64,000 nt of DNA from Beroe forskalii (Eukaryota; Ctenophora; Nuda; Beroida; Beroidae), in NCBI GenBank assembly GCA_011033025.1, contig WFMF01000540.1, positions 48,439 through 112,438 on the forward strand. Reading direction: 5' to 3'. The notes beneath the pieces were generated by a model, which was not told where the DNA came from, searched no databases, and saw only the letters and a program-made list of their open reading frames with translations. Of the stretch, positions 23,851 to 36,590 are shown piece by piece. A program made the translations under genes and the position numbers. Every line of letters starts with the position of its first letter. The first letter of the stretch is position 1.

Positions 23851-25869
23851 TGGTTTGAGCATGATATATCAGTAAGTAAATGAGAACAACAATCAGAGTC
23901 ATTAGCTAGTTCATTAAAATGTTGGCAATCGTCCAGGTTTAAATGCTTTCATCAGAAATGGTTGGTAGATAATGAACTAAATGAAAGGTTATTATTGAGA
24001 ATAGGGTCTATGATTGAGAATGGGGGCTTATGATTGAAAATAGAGTTCATATATTTGAAAATACAGCAATAAAATAAGAACAGCAGTGAATGCAGCAATT
24101 TAGAAAGTGAGAAGATAATTCTTACGTCCAGCTAGAGACTAGAGTACCCTTGACGACACAACACGCAACACATACGACAAAACATATGAAGAAAACATAG
24201 CATGAATCTAAATTATATAGTTTATATCTTATCGTGCATCAGTGCTCATGAATACATGAATATTGAATATACTATAATATTATGATTTGCTATCAAACGC
24301 AAATTTCATCAAAACCAACAAAGCCGCCACATCGATTCATTACCCTGTTGTAGGTTCGCAAGAAAAACTTAAAAGATACGCACGAATGAAACGCTTCAAA
24401 GAGTGACGTCAGAGATAAGAAAGTCAGCTGATGACGCAAAACCCCCATATCTTAACAGACAGTGTGTCTCTTGGAAAGCACGCAAAGAAACACTTTCTGC
24501 TTGCGATATGAATATATATATACAGTACCAGGTAGCTGAATATATCTGGTACAAATACAGTGTCCTTCAGGATGGGGGACGCGAGATGGGACGATCTCAT
24601 TTAGCCTTGTAAGGATAGTGCGCTGATGACTGACAACTGTGCTTCAATTCTGAGGGACGAATCAAAGACCACTTAAACAATATAAATTCAAAGTATGGTC
24701 TTCAAAAATATTATAAATTCCGGAGTTTTATGTAAATGATGGGAGCTCATTAGTCGACTAGAGCTCGTTAGAGTACACATAATTGAGGGCTTGATGGGGC
24801 TGCATAATTATATCGATAGAAACAGCCCTGAGGGAGTGATTAGGTGCTAGACTACAAACTTGATGAGTAGAAGGCCGCTAGGCTAATGAGACTGATGTCA
24901 GTATGATGGCTTGGAATGATGAAGTGGTGACGAAACGTGTCGCATGCAGAGCCTCAAGATAGAAATTGCGTGCAAATAAAAAGTGAGCCTCTCAAGGGAT
25001 AATTACTCATCACGAAATCCAAAAACCGTACTCACGAAGTGAAAAGATCGCAGTGAAATCAGCCCTGACGGCACAAACAGTGGAATGAATTCTTTAATAT
25101 GATCCAAAAATGATGACAGACTCAGCTGAACAAACCGAACATTTTAAAATATATATACAACTTCATATTTATCATATTTCAAAAATCACGGGTTTGATTA
25201 TATGAAATACATGATAGGGCATCATATTATAATGAAGTATAGTCTTAATAAAACTCGCGTGACAACTTTTTAGATTTTACCTAGAGCTGTAGATTTTTAG
25301 CGTGCTTTGTTTATACCTAGTATGGACCGGGAAATATAATCCGCAGCTCATATAAGTGTCGAAGGTCGGGAAATGTTCAGTAAACACGAAAGAGATTGAC
25401 GGGCACCAGTTCAATGCCGATGCATAGTTGGGGCATATTTGGGGCATGGTAAGAGCATACTGCATAGTTAGTCCATAGTTTCTGGAAAGTGCGACCCTTG
25501 GTTTCAGCAGTGATAACTGATTTTTGTCTTCATGAAAATATTCTCTTCATTCGGAGATTGGAAACTCAAACCAGACTCATCTCTTTCACAACTGAAAATT
25601 ATTGTTCAAGAACGAATATACAGCAAAAACGATGGCAAACAATAAATGCTCAAGAAAAATTTATTCCAGAAAACTAGAAAGTGATCCATGATATAGACTA
25701 GCCACTCAGATTCTGATTTATTAACGTTTATAGTTTTACTAACACCTACACAGCAAAACACTGGCATAACCTACTCAAACAGCAAAGTTAAACAAATCTG
25801 CGTGAGTTAATATATAGGAAAGGCACAATCTCATCATGCTTCACACATTACGTTAAAATTACTAGCAAT

Positions 25870-25918
25870 ATGACGTCATCATGATGAATTAACATGGTGA
25901 GTTGGATGTTGCTCACGG
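25870..25918 (+). mobile_element. Dispersed CRE-type mini-element (copy A)
   Basis: TGACGTCATCATGATG is followed by CATGGTGAGTTGGATGTTG and CACGGT. Its duplicate at 29824 is better preserved. Confidence 0.5.
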
Positions 25919-26100
25919 TATACAGTACTACGTGGCCAGTATAACATGGAATGACAGGCTTGTGTAAAGAGTACTCATGTCCTGCGACGAAGGTCGTGTA
26001 AAATTCTTAAAATATTTAACGCAAATTTGGGGCTACCTCAAAAGGACGCAAGTAGTAGAACTTTTCCTGATTGATTAAACCACTGGGGCCACTATAGGCT

Positions 26101-26591
26101 TTTAAAGTTTTTAACACGTCGTGTGAAAGAGCTCAGTTTGTATTCAAAATCGCGAGACTTCACAATAGAATGAAAAGAGAACAACTGTAGTACTATGTCA
26201 AGAAATCTTCTAGGAAATCTCTCACATACTGTTCCATAGGAAATTATAGGCAGAAGGAAGCAACGTTATTCTCACGGTTTAGAATGGTGAACGGATGATG
26301 CCAAAGAGTGCACAATTTCGTCTATAGCTCTCAAATTCTCTCCCTCCCAGTCTCTCAGTAAATTAAAGTGCAGAGAAATCAAGAACGCCGGGCTATTTTA
26401 ATTAGCTTGATTACAGTTTCCACGACTACTAATATAGCTGCACTTCCACGCATCAAATCAGTGCCACCTCCAATATATGGCAGTGCATTACGTCATCAAT
26501 TTAATAGTCCTTATTTGATAATGAAGTCACTCTCAACCGCCTATTTTCCTGTGTTAGCAATCTTTAGCATCACACGGTGTGCCACTGCTGA
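26101..26591. other. Spacer between duplication copies
   Basis: Short unique stretch separating the two direct copies. It holds one complete 65-bp mini-element at 26478 and no gene. An open frame crossing into copy B begins inside the mini-element and is not believable as a gene. Confidence 0.5.
26478..26546 (-). mobile_element. Dispersed CRE-type mini-element, both ends present
   Basis: Plus-strand left end GGCAGTGCATTACGTCATC, right end GATAATGAAGTCACTC then AACCGCCTA. Both terminal motifs are present and the right side is followed by TA. Confidence 0.65.
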
Positions 26592-27277
26592 TACCACATA
26601 TATAACTACAACTGCTGTTCGAATTACACACCACATACGACAAAAGTGCAGAAGGGCTGAAATGCAAAATCTTTGCGTTGGTGGTACAGACCAATTCTCC
26701 CAAGAGGTGCCAAATGAAAACATGATTGAGGACAGCTGACATACGTCCCGGTCCAAGATAACAATATACATCCAATTTGAAAATAAATTTTTTAGTTTAC
26801 AAAGTTAGCCAAAGCATTTCAATCTTTAAATTGATTTATTCATTAATTCATTAGAAGTGTAAAATTAAACCTTTTTGGTATCAAACCCATCGGCCATCAA
26901 CCCCTCAAAGCCTCCAATCAATAACGTAACAGTAATGTGTTCGTTACAGTAACACTTAACACTACCACTTTAAAACCCTCTCCCCTGCTAATACGTAACG
27001 TGTCATTTGAAAGAACCCCTAAGTTTTAGTAAATACAGCGACATCTGACAACGAAACGAATATATAACAATTAACAACAGCACATAAGACATGTAGAACA
27101 TTGAAAGCTTTCGCTGAGAATATGAGGTAGCTGACACCAGTCATCACGTGACCTAGATACTCTCCCGTGATTGGCTGAGATGACGGAGATGAAGCCATGC
27201 GATTGGCTGAATACATTATGATCTGCTTGATACATCACACAATATATTTAATATTAGAATCGAGATTGGTTCGAATA

Positions 27278-27328
27278 TGACATCATCTTAACGGTTTAAA
27301 ATGTCGTTTTGATGACGTAATATCATCC
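27278..27328 (+). mobile_element. Dispersed CRE-type mini-element (copy B)
   Basis: Duplicate of the 19272 element; the second palindrome is changed to GATGACGTAATATC. Confidence 0.5.
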
Positions 27329-27690
27329 ATTTTTGAGCGCGACATTATATATTATTCTTTACTCTGATTGGTCAAAAAACGCAGCTCCCTGGTGCTGAGC
27401 AAGTTTTATTGTCTGTTTTATGAGAGGTGCTATGTCAAAACGCCCAAGAAACACTTGTCATGAGCCCGAGAAATGTCATGAGCGAGAGAAATATTTGTGA
27501 CATAATAATAAAATATTCAAATTTCAAATAGTCAGTAATATATGTGCACTGTCATCAGAAAGACTGTTCCAGAAGGCAAACACACAACATGGAAGTATAG
27601 AATGTGCTCTAGAAGTTTTAGAACGCAATATATAAAACTAACGATTATGATATATTTCGTTTTCATTTCAGTACTGTTTTACGTGATTAT

Positions 27691-27736
27691 TTCACCATTC
27701 TAACGCCTGATAATGACGCCATTTCCCATTGGGTAT
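27691..27736 (-). mobile_element. Dispersed CRE-type mini-element (copy B)
   Basis: Minus-strand reading gives AATGGCGTCATTATCAGG then CGTTAGAATGGTG. Duplicate of the 23808 element. Confidence 0.5.
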
Positions 27737-29823
27737 GATATGAACATGATATATCAGTAAGTAAGTCGTACAACAATCGGGGTCATTAGCTAGTTCATTA
27801 AAATGTTGGCAATCGTCCAGGTTAAAATGCTTTCATCAGAAATGGTTGGTAAATAATGAACTAAATGAGGGGTTATTATTGAGAATACGGTCTATGATTG
27901 AAAATGGGGGCTTATGATTGAAGAAAGTCTATATATTTGAAAATAGATCAATAAATATGAACAGCAGTGAATTCAGCAATTTAGAAAGTGAGAAGATAAT
28001 TTTACGTTCAGCTAGAGACTAGAGTACCCTTGACGACACAATACGCAACACATACGACAAAGCATATGAAGAAAACATAGCATGAATCTAAATTTTATAG
28101 TTTATCTTATCGTGCATCAGTGAATACTGAATACGTTTTGCTCATGAATGCATGAATATTGAATATGCTATTATGATTTGCTAGCAAACGCAAATTTCAT
28201 CAAAACCAACAAAGACGTCGCATCGATTCATTATAGCCTGTGTTGTACGTTCGCAAGAAAAACTTAAAGATACGCACGAATGAAGCGCTTCAAACTTTCA
28301 AAGAGTGACGTCAGAGATAAGAAAGTCAGCTGATGACGCAAAACCCCCATATCTTAACAGACAGTGTGTCTCTTGGAAAACACGCAAAGAAACCCCTTCT
28401 GCTTGCGATATAAATATACCTACACAGTACCAGGTAGCTGAATATATCTGGTACAAAATTAAAGTCCTTCAAGATGGGAGATGCAAGATGGGACGATCTC
28501 ATTTAGCCTTGTAAGGATCTAGTGCGCTGATGACTGATAGATGCGACTGTGCTTCAATTCTGAGGGACGAATCAAAGATCACTTAAACAATATAAATTCA
28601 AAGTATGGTCTTCAAAAATATTATAAATTCCTGAGTTTTATGTAAATGATGGGAGTTCATTCGTCGAAAAGAGCTCGTTAAAGCACACATAATTGAGGGC
28701 TTGATGGGGCTGCATAATTATATCGATAGAAACAGCCCTGAGGGAGTGATTAGGTGCTAGATTACGGACTTGATGAGTAGAAGGCCACTAGGCTAATGAG
28801 ACTGATGTCAGTATGATGGTTTGGAGTGAGGAATTGGTGACGAAACGAGACGCATGCAGAGCCTCAAGATAGAAATTGCGTGCAAATAAAAAGTGAGCCT
28901 CTCAAGCGATAATTACTCATCACGAAATCCAAAAACCGTACTCACGAAGTGAAAAGATCGCAGTGAAATCAGCCTGACGCAGCACAAACAGTGGAATGAA
29001 TTCAGCGCGCAATATGATCCAAAAAACGTGATGACAGATCTCAGCTGAACAAACCGAACATTTTAAAATATATGCTATAACTTCATATTTATCATATTTC
29101 AAAAAATCACGGGTTTGATTATATGAAATACATGATAGGGCATGTCATATTATAATGAAGTATAGTCTTAATAAACTCGCGTGACAACTTTATTAGATTT
29201 TACCTAGAGCTGTGTAGATTTTTAGCGTGCTTTGTTTATACCTAGTATGGACCGGGAGAAATATAATCTCAGAAATTATAGAAGTGTCGAAGGTCGGAAT
29301 GTTCAGTAAAGTACACGAAGAGATTGACGGGTAACTCGGTTCAATGCCGATGCATAGTTGGGGCATATTTGGGGCATAGTAAGAGCATACTGCATAGTTA
29401 GTCCATAGTTTCTGGAACTGGTACGACCCTTGGTCCAGCAGTGATAAATACTGATTTTGTCTTCATGAAAATTATTCTCTTCATTCGGAGATTGGAGGCT
29501 TTCAAACCAGACTCACATCTCTTTCACAACTGAAAATTATTGTTCAAGAACGAATATGCTGCAACAAAAACGATGGCAAACAATAAATGCTCAAGAAAAT
29601 GTTATTCAGAAAACTAGAAAAGTGATCCCATGATATAGATCAGCTACTCAGATTCCTGATTTATTAACGTTTATAGTTTTACTAACACTACACAGCGCAA
29701 AACACTGGCATAACCTACTCAAACAGCAGTTAAACAAATCTGCGTGAGTTAATATATGAGAGAGGTACACAATCTCACATCATGTTCGCACACCACGCAA
29801 GTACGTTAAAAATCACTAGCAAT

Positions 29824-29874
29824 ATGACGTCATCATCATGGTTTAGCATGGTGAGTTGATGACGTTGATCCGCA
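29824..29874 (+). mobile_element. Dispersed CRE-type mini-element (copy B)
   Basis: TGACGTCATCATCATGG, TTTAGCATGG, TGAGTTGATGACGTTG and CACGGT follow one another. This is a good family member. Confidence 0.6.
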
Positions 29875-31017
29875 CGGTATATTGCACTACGTGTAATAGT
29901 ATAACATGGAATGACAGGTTTGTAAAAGAGTAATAACCTGCGACGAATGGCCGTGGTGTAAAATCTTTAAATATTTAACACGAATTGCGTTCGTACTTCC
30001 TACATTGCATTACGCAATGTAGACCGTATGAACTTAACCTGATTGATTGAAACCCACGGTGGGGCGTAAACTTTACATATTATGGGAAGTAAGAAATTGT
30101 CTGGTGCAAAAAATTATGGAGACACCAAGAATGCGATAACGAAAAGAACTCGATTGTTGAAAATTATGTCGAAGTGATCTATGATCACCATTTTTATTAT
30201 TCGGTGAACACGCGTCATAAGATAACGCATTAAGTGAAGTTTCGTGAGATAAAAAGAAACATGAGATAACAAAGAAACAGGAGATAACAAAATAACAGGA
30301 GATCATGGGAGAGAGAGGTTTCGCGTGACACGAACCCGCATCATTTCGAGCAACTTTACCGTGTACAATGATAACTGCAACAAAAATCCTACTTGAAACT
30401 GTCAGGTTTATCAGGCGTAGGCGAGCAAATTTGTTTGGCTTCGCATTATATCAAGAATTAAGTCATACGAACAAGTACGTAATGGATTCCAACGTCATGG
30501 ATTGACTACAATTGCAAAAATTGACCGCAGACTGTTCGACATTGTTCGCAATTGACAAAACCCCAGGCAAAAAGGCCGCTGTGTTCTTATCAAATTTCAA
30601 ACGCAAGGAAACATTCCCAACTCGCAGAGGATATAAATAAGATTTCCTGACATATTTCGTAGTAGTGGAGGCCTAACCCAGTAATCTCAGTGGAAATCCT
30701 TGCTGTGCGACTTAAAGTTTAACAAGAATTGAAACTGAAGGCTCCGTATAGGCCATTGCTATTGCGACGAATGTAATAAAAGCCAACATTTAGATTGAGA
30801 ACTCACAAAACAAATAACACAAGCTTGTGTCGAGAGAAATAACCAGTATTATGCAGACCACTGACCAGATATACTATACAAGCTGGAATTATAAACTTGT
30901 AAAGATCAGGGTTAGACGACTAACCTATCACAGGAAATGAATACAATATAGTTTATGGATATATTCTAGACCGCCCACGAATAATCAGCAGATCAGTGAA
31001 ACTTGTTCAAAATATGG

Positions 31018-31068
31018 TGAACTGATGACGTCATCATCAAGGTTCAAAATGGCAAACTGATGACGCAA
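31018..31068 (+). mobile_element. Dispersed CRE-type mini-element
   Basis: TGATGACGTCATCATCAAGG, TTCAAAATGGC and AAACTGATGACGC follow one another. Confidence 0.55.
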
Positions 31069-31269
31069 GAACGGGTTTATATAATATCCTACGATCGTGG
31101 CACGGAATCCAACATACCCTGTCATATAATATATATACAGAGCTGACAAGTATTAAATATATATATATACGCAGGCTGCTGCTCGACAATATATAATATA
31201 CTGTGAGAGTGACTGATGACGTTCAACAAGCTAGGCGGGAGAGTACTGGTGCGCGCGGCGGATATAATG

Positions 31270-31322
31270 GACGGTTAAACGTCACCAGTGTTATCATGGT
31301 AAATCATGGTGATTCCGTCACG
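31270..31322 (+). mobile_element. Dispersed CRE-type mini-element, diverged
   Basis: ACGGTTAAACGTCACCAG, TTATCATGGTAAATCATGG and TGATTCCGTCACG follow one another. The core palindrome has decayed. Confidence 0.45.
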
Positions 31323-32330
31323 CGTGCGTCTAGCACCCGCCCGCCGGAGGGGGAGGGAGAGTGTGCAATTACCTGATTATTTAGACCTAATTATACCTCA
31401 TTATGTGAGGTATATAACAGCCTAATCATCCGATTACTGCGCGCCGGTTTAATGTAATCTCCAGCTGAACGGCACACCCAGTGCTCAATTAGATATGTTG
31501 CATGGAATCAATCTAAAGTACACGAGATGATTGCAGATTTAAATGATTGCATCCAAAGTCACAGTAGCATGCATCCCATAATTAGTGGTATATAAGCGCA
31601 TACATAATCCAGCAGACGGAATTTAAATGTACAATAGTATTTGAATTTTGAGTATACCAATAATTAGGAAATGAATAAGGCGAGCTAACGTCTCAGTTTT
31701 TCTCTTTGTATGACGGAGCGGTACGTTACCCCCTCCCAAACTCCTTCACTCCTTTAGTCCTTGAGACCTTGACAAGGATATAATATTAGCCTTTTTCAAC
31801 GGCCTTTGAATTTTTTGTCCAATGGACCGTTTGAAGTGGCTCAAAAGTTCAAAGATTAATCAATTTTTTCCAAAGAACCGGTCAGTAAAAAGGCTAACTA
31901 AAAAATTCCGGCAAAAATAAAGGCTACCAGGCTACTTAATAAAACAATAAGGTAATTAAGACCATTTAAATTCCGCCATTGTTTGATAATTAGAACTAAA
32001 AGTGATCGATGATAAGAAATTTTACGTTTGTGTAGAGACTAAAATATCATAAATATATTACTAAATTACTAACGGTAAGAACAAATCTAAACAATGAATA
32101 TTACATAATATATAGTGCCCGGTACCACCGCCCACCAATAGCAAAACAAGCAACTTAACTGCGGCCAAATACACGTAACCACCAATAATAAGTGGCTACA
32201 ATATATTACATACTGTGCGAGTGCCGTGTGCAAGGGAGTAAATTCAAATACTAACCGTTCCGACGCAGGGGAGAGAGAGAGCGGCTAAATACTTGGAATA
32301 AAGGTCATATACGGAAAATATGCGAGGAGA

Positions 32331-32372
32331 ATGACGTCATTATCAGGGTTTAGAGTGGAGCGTTGATTACGC
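32331..32372 (+). mobile_element. Dispersed CRE-type mini-element
   Basis: ATGACGTCATTATCAGGG is followed by TTTAGAGTGGAGCGTTGATT and ACGCG. Confidence 0.55.
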
Positions 32373-32577
32373 GAAACTGTTGTCATGAAGGAGAACAACA
32401 ACTGAAGATGTAAAACGTATTCCTATATATGTATATATCCGAACTCATACACTTATGTTCATATATAGCACGGCAAAGAGAGGAAGTAAGAACTTCTGGA
32501 GCTCAGAAAATACAGGAATATTATGTCTAGCATACGACAGCCATGCAGACACAGTAGTCCGGACTTAGGTCAGCAAC

Positions 32578-32618
32578 ACACCATTCTAACGCCTGATTAT
32601 GACGTCACTCTCAATCGT
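32578..32618 (-). mobile_element. Dispersed CRE-type mini-element
   Basis: Minus-strand reading gives GAGAGTGACGTCATAATCAG then GCGTTAGAATGGTG. Confidence 0.5.
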
Positions 32619-33582
32619 AATAAACACTATTGGTGTGCTACTCATAACATATGAATATTAGCATACTGCATATTCCGGAACAATGGTTGATTTCCTAACG
32701 TCAGAGCAAACCACACCCAACTAAATCCCGGACTTTGTAGACAGGAAATTACTGATTGTGTGTGCTACGGTCATGATATGATGATACATCATCATGGTCG
32801 AACTATGAGAAATAAACATGAATATTAGCAATCATTTCCTTCGACTGGCTATGATTAATGAGTGTCTTGTTCTGTAACATATGGCAGAATTTGGTGATTT
32901 TGTCCAGACACAGATGATCATAGATCAATTTGTTTAAATGATAGGTCATCAATTAATTATCAAAAGTAAGGGATTTGCTAATAAGGCCAAGGGTTGATCA
33001 AAATTCAAAACTACCTAGATGCTCTTATGTTTTGTATTGTAGCTATAGGAAAGCATTGAGATGCATATTAGACGACGGGAAGCCGAGTTTAATATGCACG
33101 ATATGCATAGAACTGTTGCCTATTGTTATATTATGAGGTGAGCAGAATATAAGTCTGCATAAACATGCATAATTTGCATGAGGAAAGTGAGGGACCATGT
33201 AGCTTCCTGTAGCTTTGACAATGAATTTCGACAATGAACTCTCACTTACACAGTCTCGGCTTCGTCTCCACCATGTTAGATGCTGTATACGGTCACCACT
33301 TCGACATGTAACCGCTCACTACATGAATATATCAACAAAAAGCACGCCACAATCCATATGGTCGTACTTTTGACTGGAAACTGCACTTACAACAAGCCAC
33401 GTTGAATGTGCCCTAAAAGCAAACCCACCAACTCACACAACACTATTGATCAAGTTAACAGAGGAAATGGAATCTGACCAGTGCCCGATCTCTCCTTAAC
33501 TTTTGTGTTAGAATCAGGAGCGAGAGAGCGCTCACAGCCAAGGTTGACAGAAGCAAAGGTAATAATAAATCTGGCAAAAATA

Positions 33583-33645
33583 GGTGGTTCAACGTCATCA
33601 ACTTACCACTTTGAGCAATGATAATGACGTCACCACAACCACTCG
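33583..33645 (-). mobile_element. Dispersed CRE-type mini-element, near complete
   Basis: Plus-strand ends are GGTGGTTCAACGTCATCAAC and GATAATGACGTCACCAC then AACCACT. On the minus strand it reads GTGACGTCATTATCATTG and CAAAGTGGTAAGTTGATGAC. Confidence 0.65.
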
Positions 33646-34230
33646 TTGGAGGACCAGATTTGAGAAAGTTGGGTATAACAAAAGGAATCGAGAGGGAGAG
33701 GGGGTGAGAGAGGGATTAAAGAGCAAGGGAGCGCAGTTCACGATAGGGATATATAATATTCCCCTCCTCCATACAATAGATTAATTAGACGTTAATTATA
33801 TGCGTTAAATGTATATAAGGTTACCTTTGTGTTATAAGATTGTGATGGCTGGTGCTCAAAGGGACGATTTTATTGAAAGATTTGGGAGTTTGTGCCATTC
33901 AGTGTATTTATATCACGCCGCCTTGTATGGATTAATCATAAATTTTACGCTGAAATTCAATACAAAACGCATAATATTTTGAATCATGAGTTAATGATAT
34001 TATGTAAAAACGAGGTAGATTCATGTAAATAATTACATGAAATTCTTTAGAGCACACACGAATAATTTCAGGAAATTTACTAATAAATTTAACATAAAAA
34101 TCATTGGTTTAACGCGATTGATAACCCGGTAACAACCTGTAAAACATATTCTTATATGATGCTGTGCTGGAGTCAAAAGATCGGGTATATTCATCAAAAG
34201 CCGCACGAACCAATATAACGCAGTAACAAG

Positions 34231-34270
34231 TTACGTCAGTATCATGCGTGAAGCGTATGAGTTGACGAGG
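34231..34270 (+). mobile_element. Dispersed CRE-type mini-element, degenerate
   Basis: TTACGTCAGTATCATGCG then TATGAGTTGACGAGG resemble the family core, but the palindrome has lost its first base. Confidence 0.35.
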
Positions 34271-35568
34271 TGAATATAGTGTATCTATTAGTTTATTGTG
34301 TGTGAAATATTGATTTGAGTAAGAGACAAATAAGGGTCATATATGGCCATGCGCATATTTTTATTAAATAACCAGCAACCACTCGATTATGCTATTGGTA
34401 TCGAGCATTGGATAAATATGGAAAAAAGGGGAAATTTAATTGATCTGCGTAACTTAGCGGATTCAAATACACACGTCACGTGAATGAAACTATCACCTTA
34501 TCACTTTATCATTCCGGTATTTACTCAAAGCATCAGCTGAGTAAAAACTAAAACGCTCGGTCATCTCAGTATTTTACTTCTTTGAATGAACACCAACATT
34601 ACGACAAACAGCGCTCACAACGACTGAAATCTCACAGTTACTATAAAATTCACGTAACAACTAACACACGAGTCACATTATTCCCCATGGAAATAGTATA
34701 ACACGTTACAAAACAAAGCGGATAATTTATTAAAATAATTCATTAGATAATACGAGGATTACTAAGATCTCAGCATATTATTCAAAACATGAAATATGCA
34801 GCTTTGCAGAAATATCACATGCATCTTGGATGTTCACACTATATAAACGATGACGTAATTTTCCTGTATGGTCACATTACGTAATATGGTCCCAGATTTG
34901 TTTCCGTAGGGTGAATTGTAATTTCTGCGCCTGATTTCGAATATATTTTCAGAAACTTAATAAACTTTCTTAGTTTGAACAGTGATTTAAAGTCGTCATA
35001 CCGCCTATTTTTGTCGATTAGCACAAATTAGTCACGTGATGATGTGAGCAGAATCACCAAGGGACATGATAACATGCATGCTCACAATACTAAGACTATT
35101 GCGTTATGTTTATTTTCGTCCCGAGGCCCGAATCCAACTTCAATGTTTTCCGATAAATTACATCATTTTACCTAGGTACTATTTTGATGCATTATCAACG
35201 GATGGTTACAGCGTTAATTTAAGGAAATCCAAAAGAATTGACGATGAAAGTGCCGGATAAAACAGTCGTGTAGACTGTACCTACAAAAGAACATAAAAAT
35301 AAAGCTGTATTTTATTAAAATAAAGAACTCGGGATCCTAACATCTGAACATACAGTAGGTAGTATGCAGAATATATATCTTTGAGTTGTCTCAAACGCTT
35401 TGAGTCTGATTTCAAGCTTAGGTGTGAAACTTGACATACACACTGAAAAAATCGATTATCCTTTTTTGCTAAAGGAGCAATCTTCAAAAAACAAATGGCT
35501 TCATTACATCAACGTGGTGACTTTCATCCCTTGCAGACCTCCGTCAAGAAGCCTTTCTTTCGGGTGCG

Positions 35569-35646
35569 AACCAAACATGCAATGTATTGTAATGAACCAA
35601 ACATGCAATGTATTGTAATGTACCAAACATGCAATGTATTGTCTTA
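35569..35646 (+). repeat. 26-bp direct repeat, three units
   Basis: ACCAAACATGCAATGTATTG recurs with 26-bp spacing, with units starting at 35569, 35595 and 35621. Confidence 0.85.
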
Positions 35647-36164
35647 ACACGTAATGTACAACGTATCCGTGTATAGCTGTATTGTATAGTCTGTGAGGTT
35701 CAAGAGGTTCCAATTAATTAGACGCCTCTGGAGACCTGACATATATGCTTTTATGGGATGTACATTACATGCCACATAATGTACATTGTAAAATGCACTT
35801 TATTCAGCAGTATGTGCAGCTCAGATGAAAATGTAACAAGGTTTGAAGTTTGGAGCCTCCGATGGAATGTTTAAAATCGTGTCGATCAAAGATGGCAGCT
35901 GAAGTATTTAAAAAGTTATAGGGATATCAGCAGCGCCGCAAAAATCGGTAAATCAGGGGGCACGGTAAATTCAGGGATACTGTATGTGTGCAGACGAAAA
36001 AAAGGTCTAACAACTGAGAGATAAGTTGCTGAAAGGCACTACAAGTCGAGGCTGCAGCACGTTCGGAGGATAAATCATCAGCAAGTGATGACAATCTCCA
36101 GTGAGGGCGAATCATCACTCAGTGATGACAGTTTGTGGTGACAAAACCCACCACACACGAGATT

Positions 36165-36232
36165 TAGACGGTGTGACATCATCAAGTTAATGTTGTTAAC
36201 TGTGATAATGACGTCATACACAACTGCCTAAT
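36165..36232 (-). mobile_element. Dispersed CRE-type mini-element, both ends present
   Basis: Plus-strand left end TAGACGGTGTGACATC, right end GATAATGACGTCATAC then AACTGCCTA. TA borders both ends. Confidence 0.65.
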
Positions 36233-36590
36233 GCCTATATATACTGTCAGCTATCCTGTGTAGATACATACATATATAGCTGGTGTATTATGTAGGAATT
36301 CGAAGAAGTGTGGGTGTGAGAGCAATACAGTTTCTGCGTTTATTACTCAGTAAAAGAGTATACAGTCAACTGATATGAGACCAATAAAGCAATAAGTGGA
36401 TAGAGGCTAAGTGCAACTATACTAGTATACTGAAAACACGAATTTCATAGCACTAACAGTTCGGCTTACAGGATGAACAATCAAAGTTGAGATACAAACG
36501 AAATATATCGATAATTTTTCGTAACTGATTGTAACTACTTCAAATTTCAGGAATGAAAATAATCATATTAATTTATATCATGCGACATGC

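Larger units (their letters stand above)
18608..26100 (+). repeat. Segmental duplication, copy A (interrupted by retrotransposon)
   Basis: This segment realigns in direct orientation with 26592-30065. Examples are 18608/26592 (TACCACATATATAACTAC), 19186/27184 (GGAGATGAAGCCATGCGATT), 24403/28305 and 25277/29200. The first 194 bp are identical; the rest shows scattered substitutions and many short indels. Copy A is longer by about 4.1 kb because of the relic at about 19604-23745. Non-coding as far as I can tell; the right boundary is approximate. Confidence 0.85.
26592..30065 (+). repeat. Segmental duplication, copy B (uninterrupted)
   Basis: Direct copy of 18608-26100 without the retrotransposon. 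The empty site is at about 27612-27640, between GAATGTGCTCTAG and AACGATTATGATAT. The copies diverge mostly by small indels and scattered substitutions. No gene recognised. A 69-codon GTG-start open frame (24403 and 28305) keeps its length in both copies but changes mostly at non-synonymous positions. Confidence 0.85.
30066..36590. other. Gene-poor AT-rich region
   Basis: No gene recognised over about 6.5 kb. Contents are eight dispersed mini-elements, a CG-rich patch at 31230-31370, a 26-bp triple repeat at 35569 and scattered short simple sequence. A GTCATACCGCCTA half-element lies at about 34992. Confidence 0.5.

Noticed and set aside
26368..26739. Possible small secreted protein (MKSLSTAYFPVLA...)
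   Set aside because: The apparent signal peptide is encoded by the end of a 65-bp mini-element, and the frame crosses the duplication boundary; copy A lacks the start.
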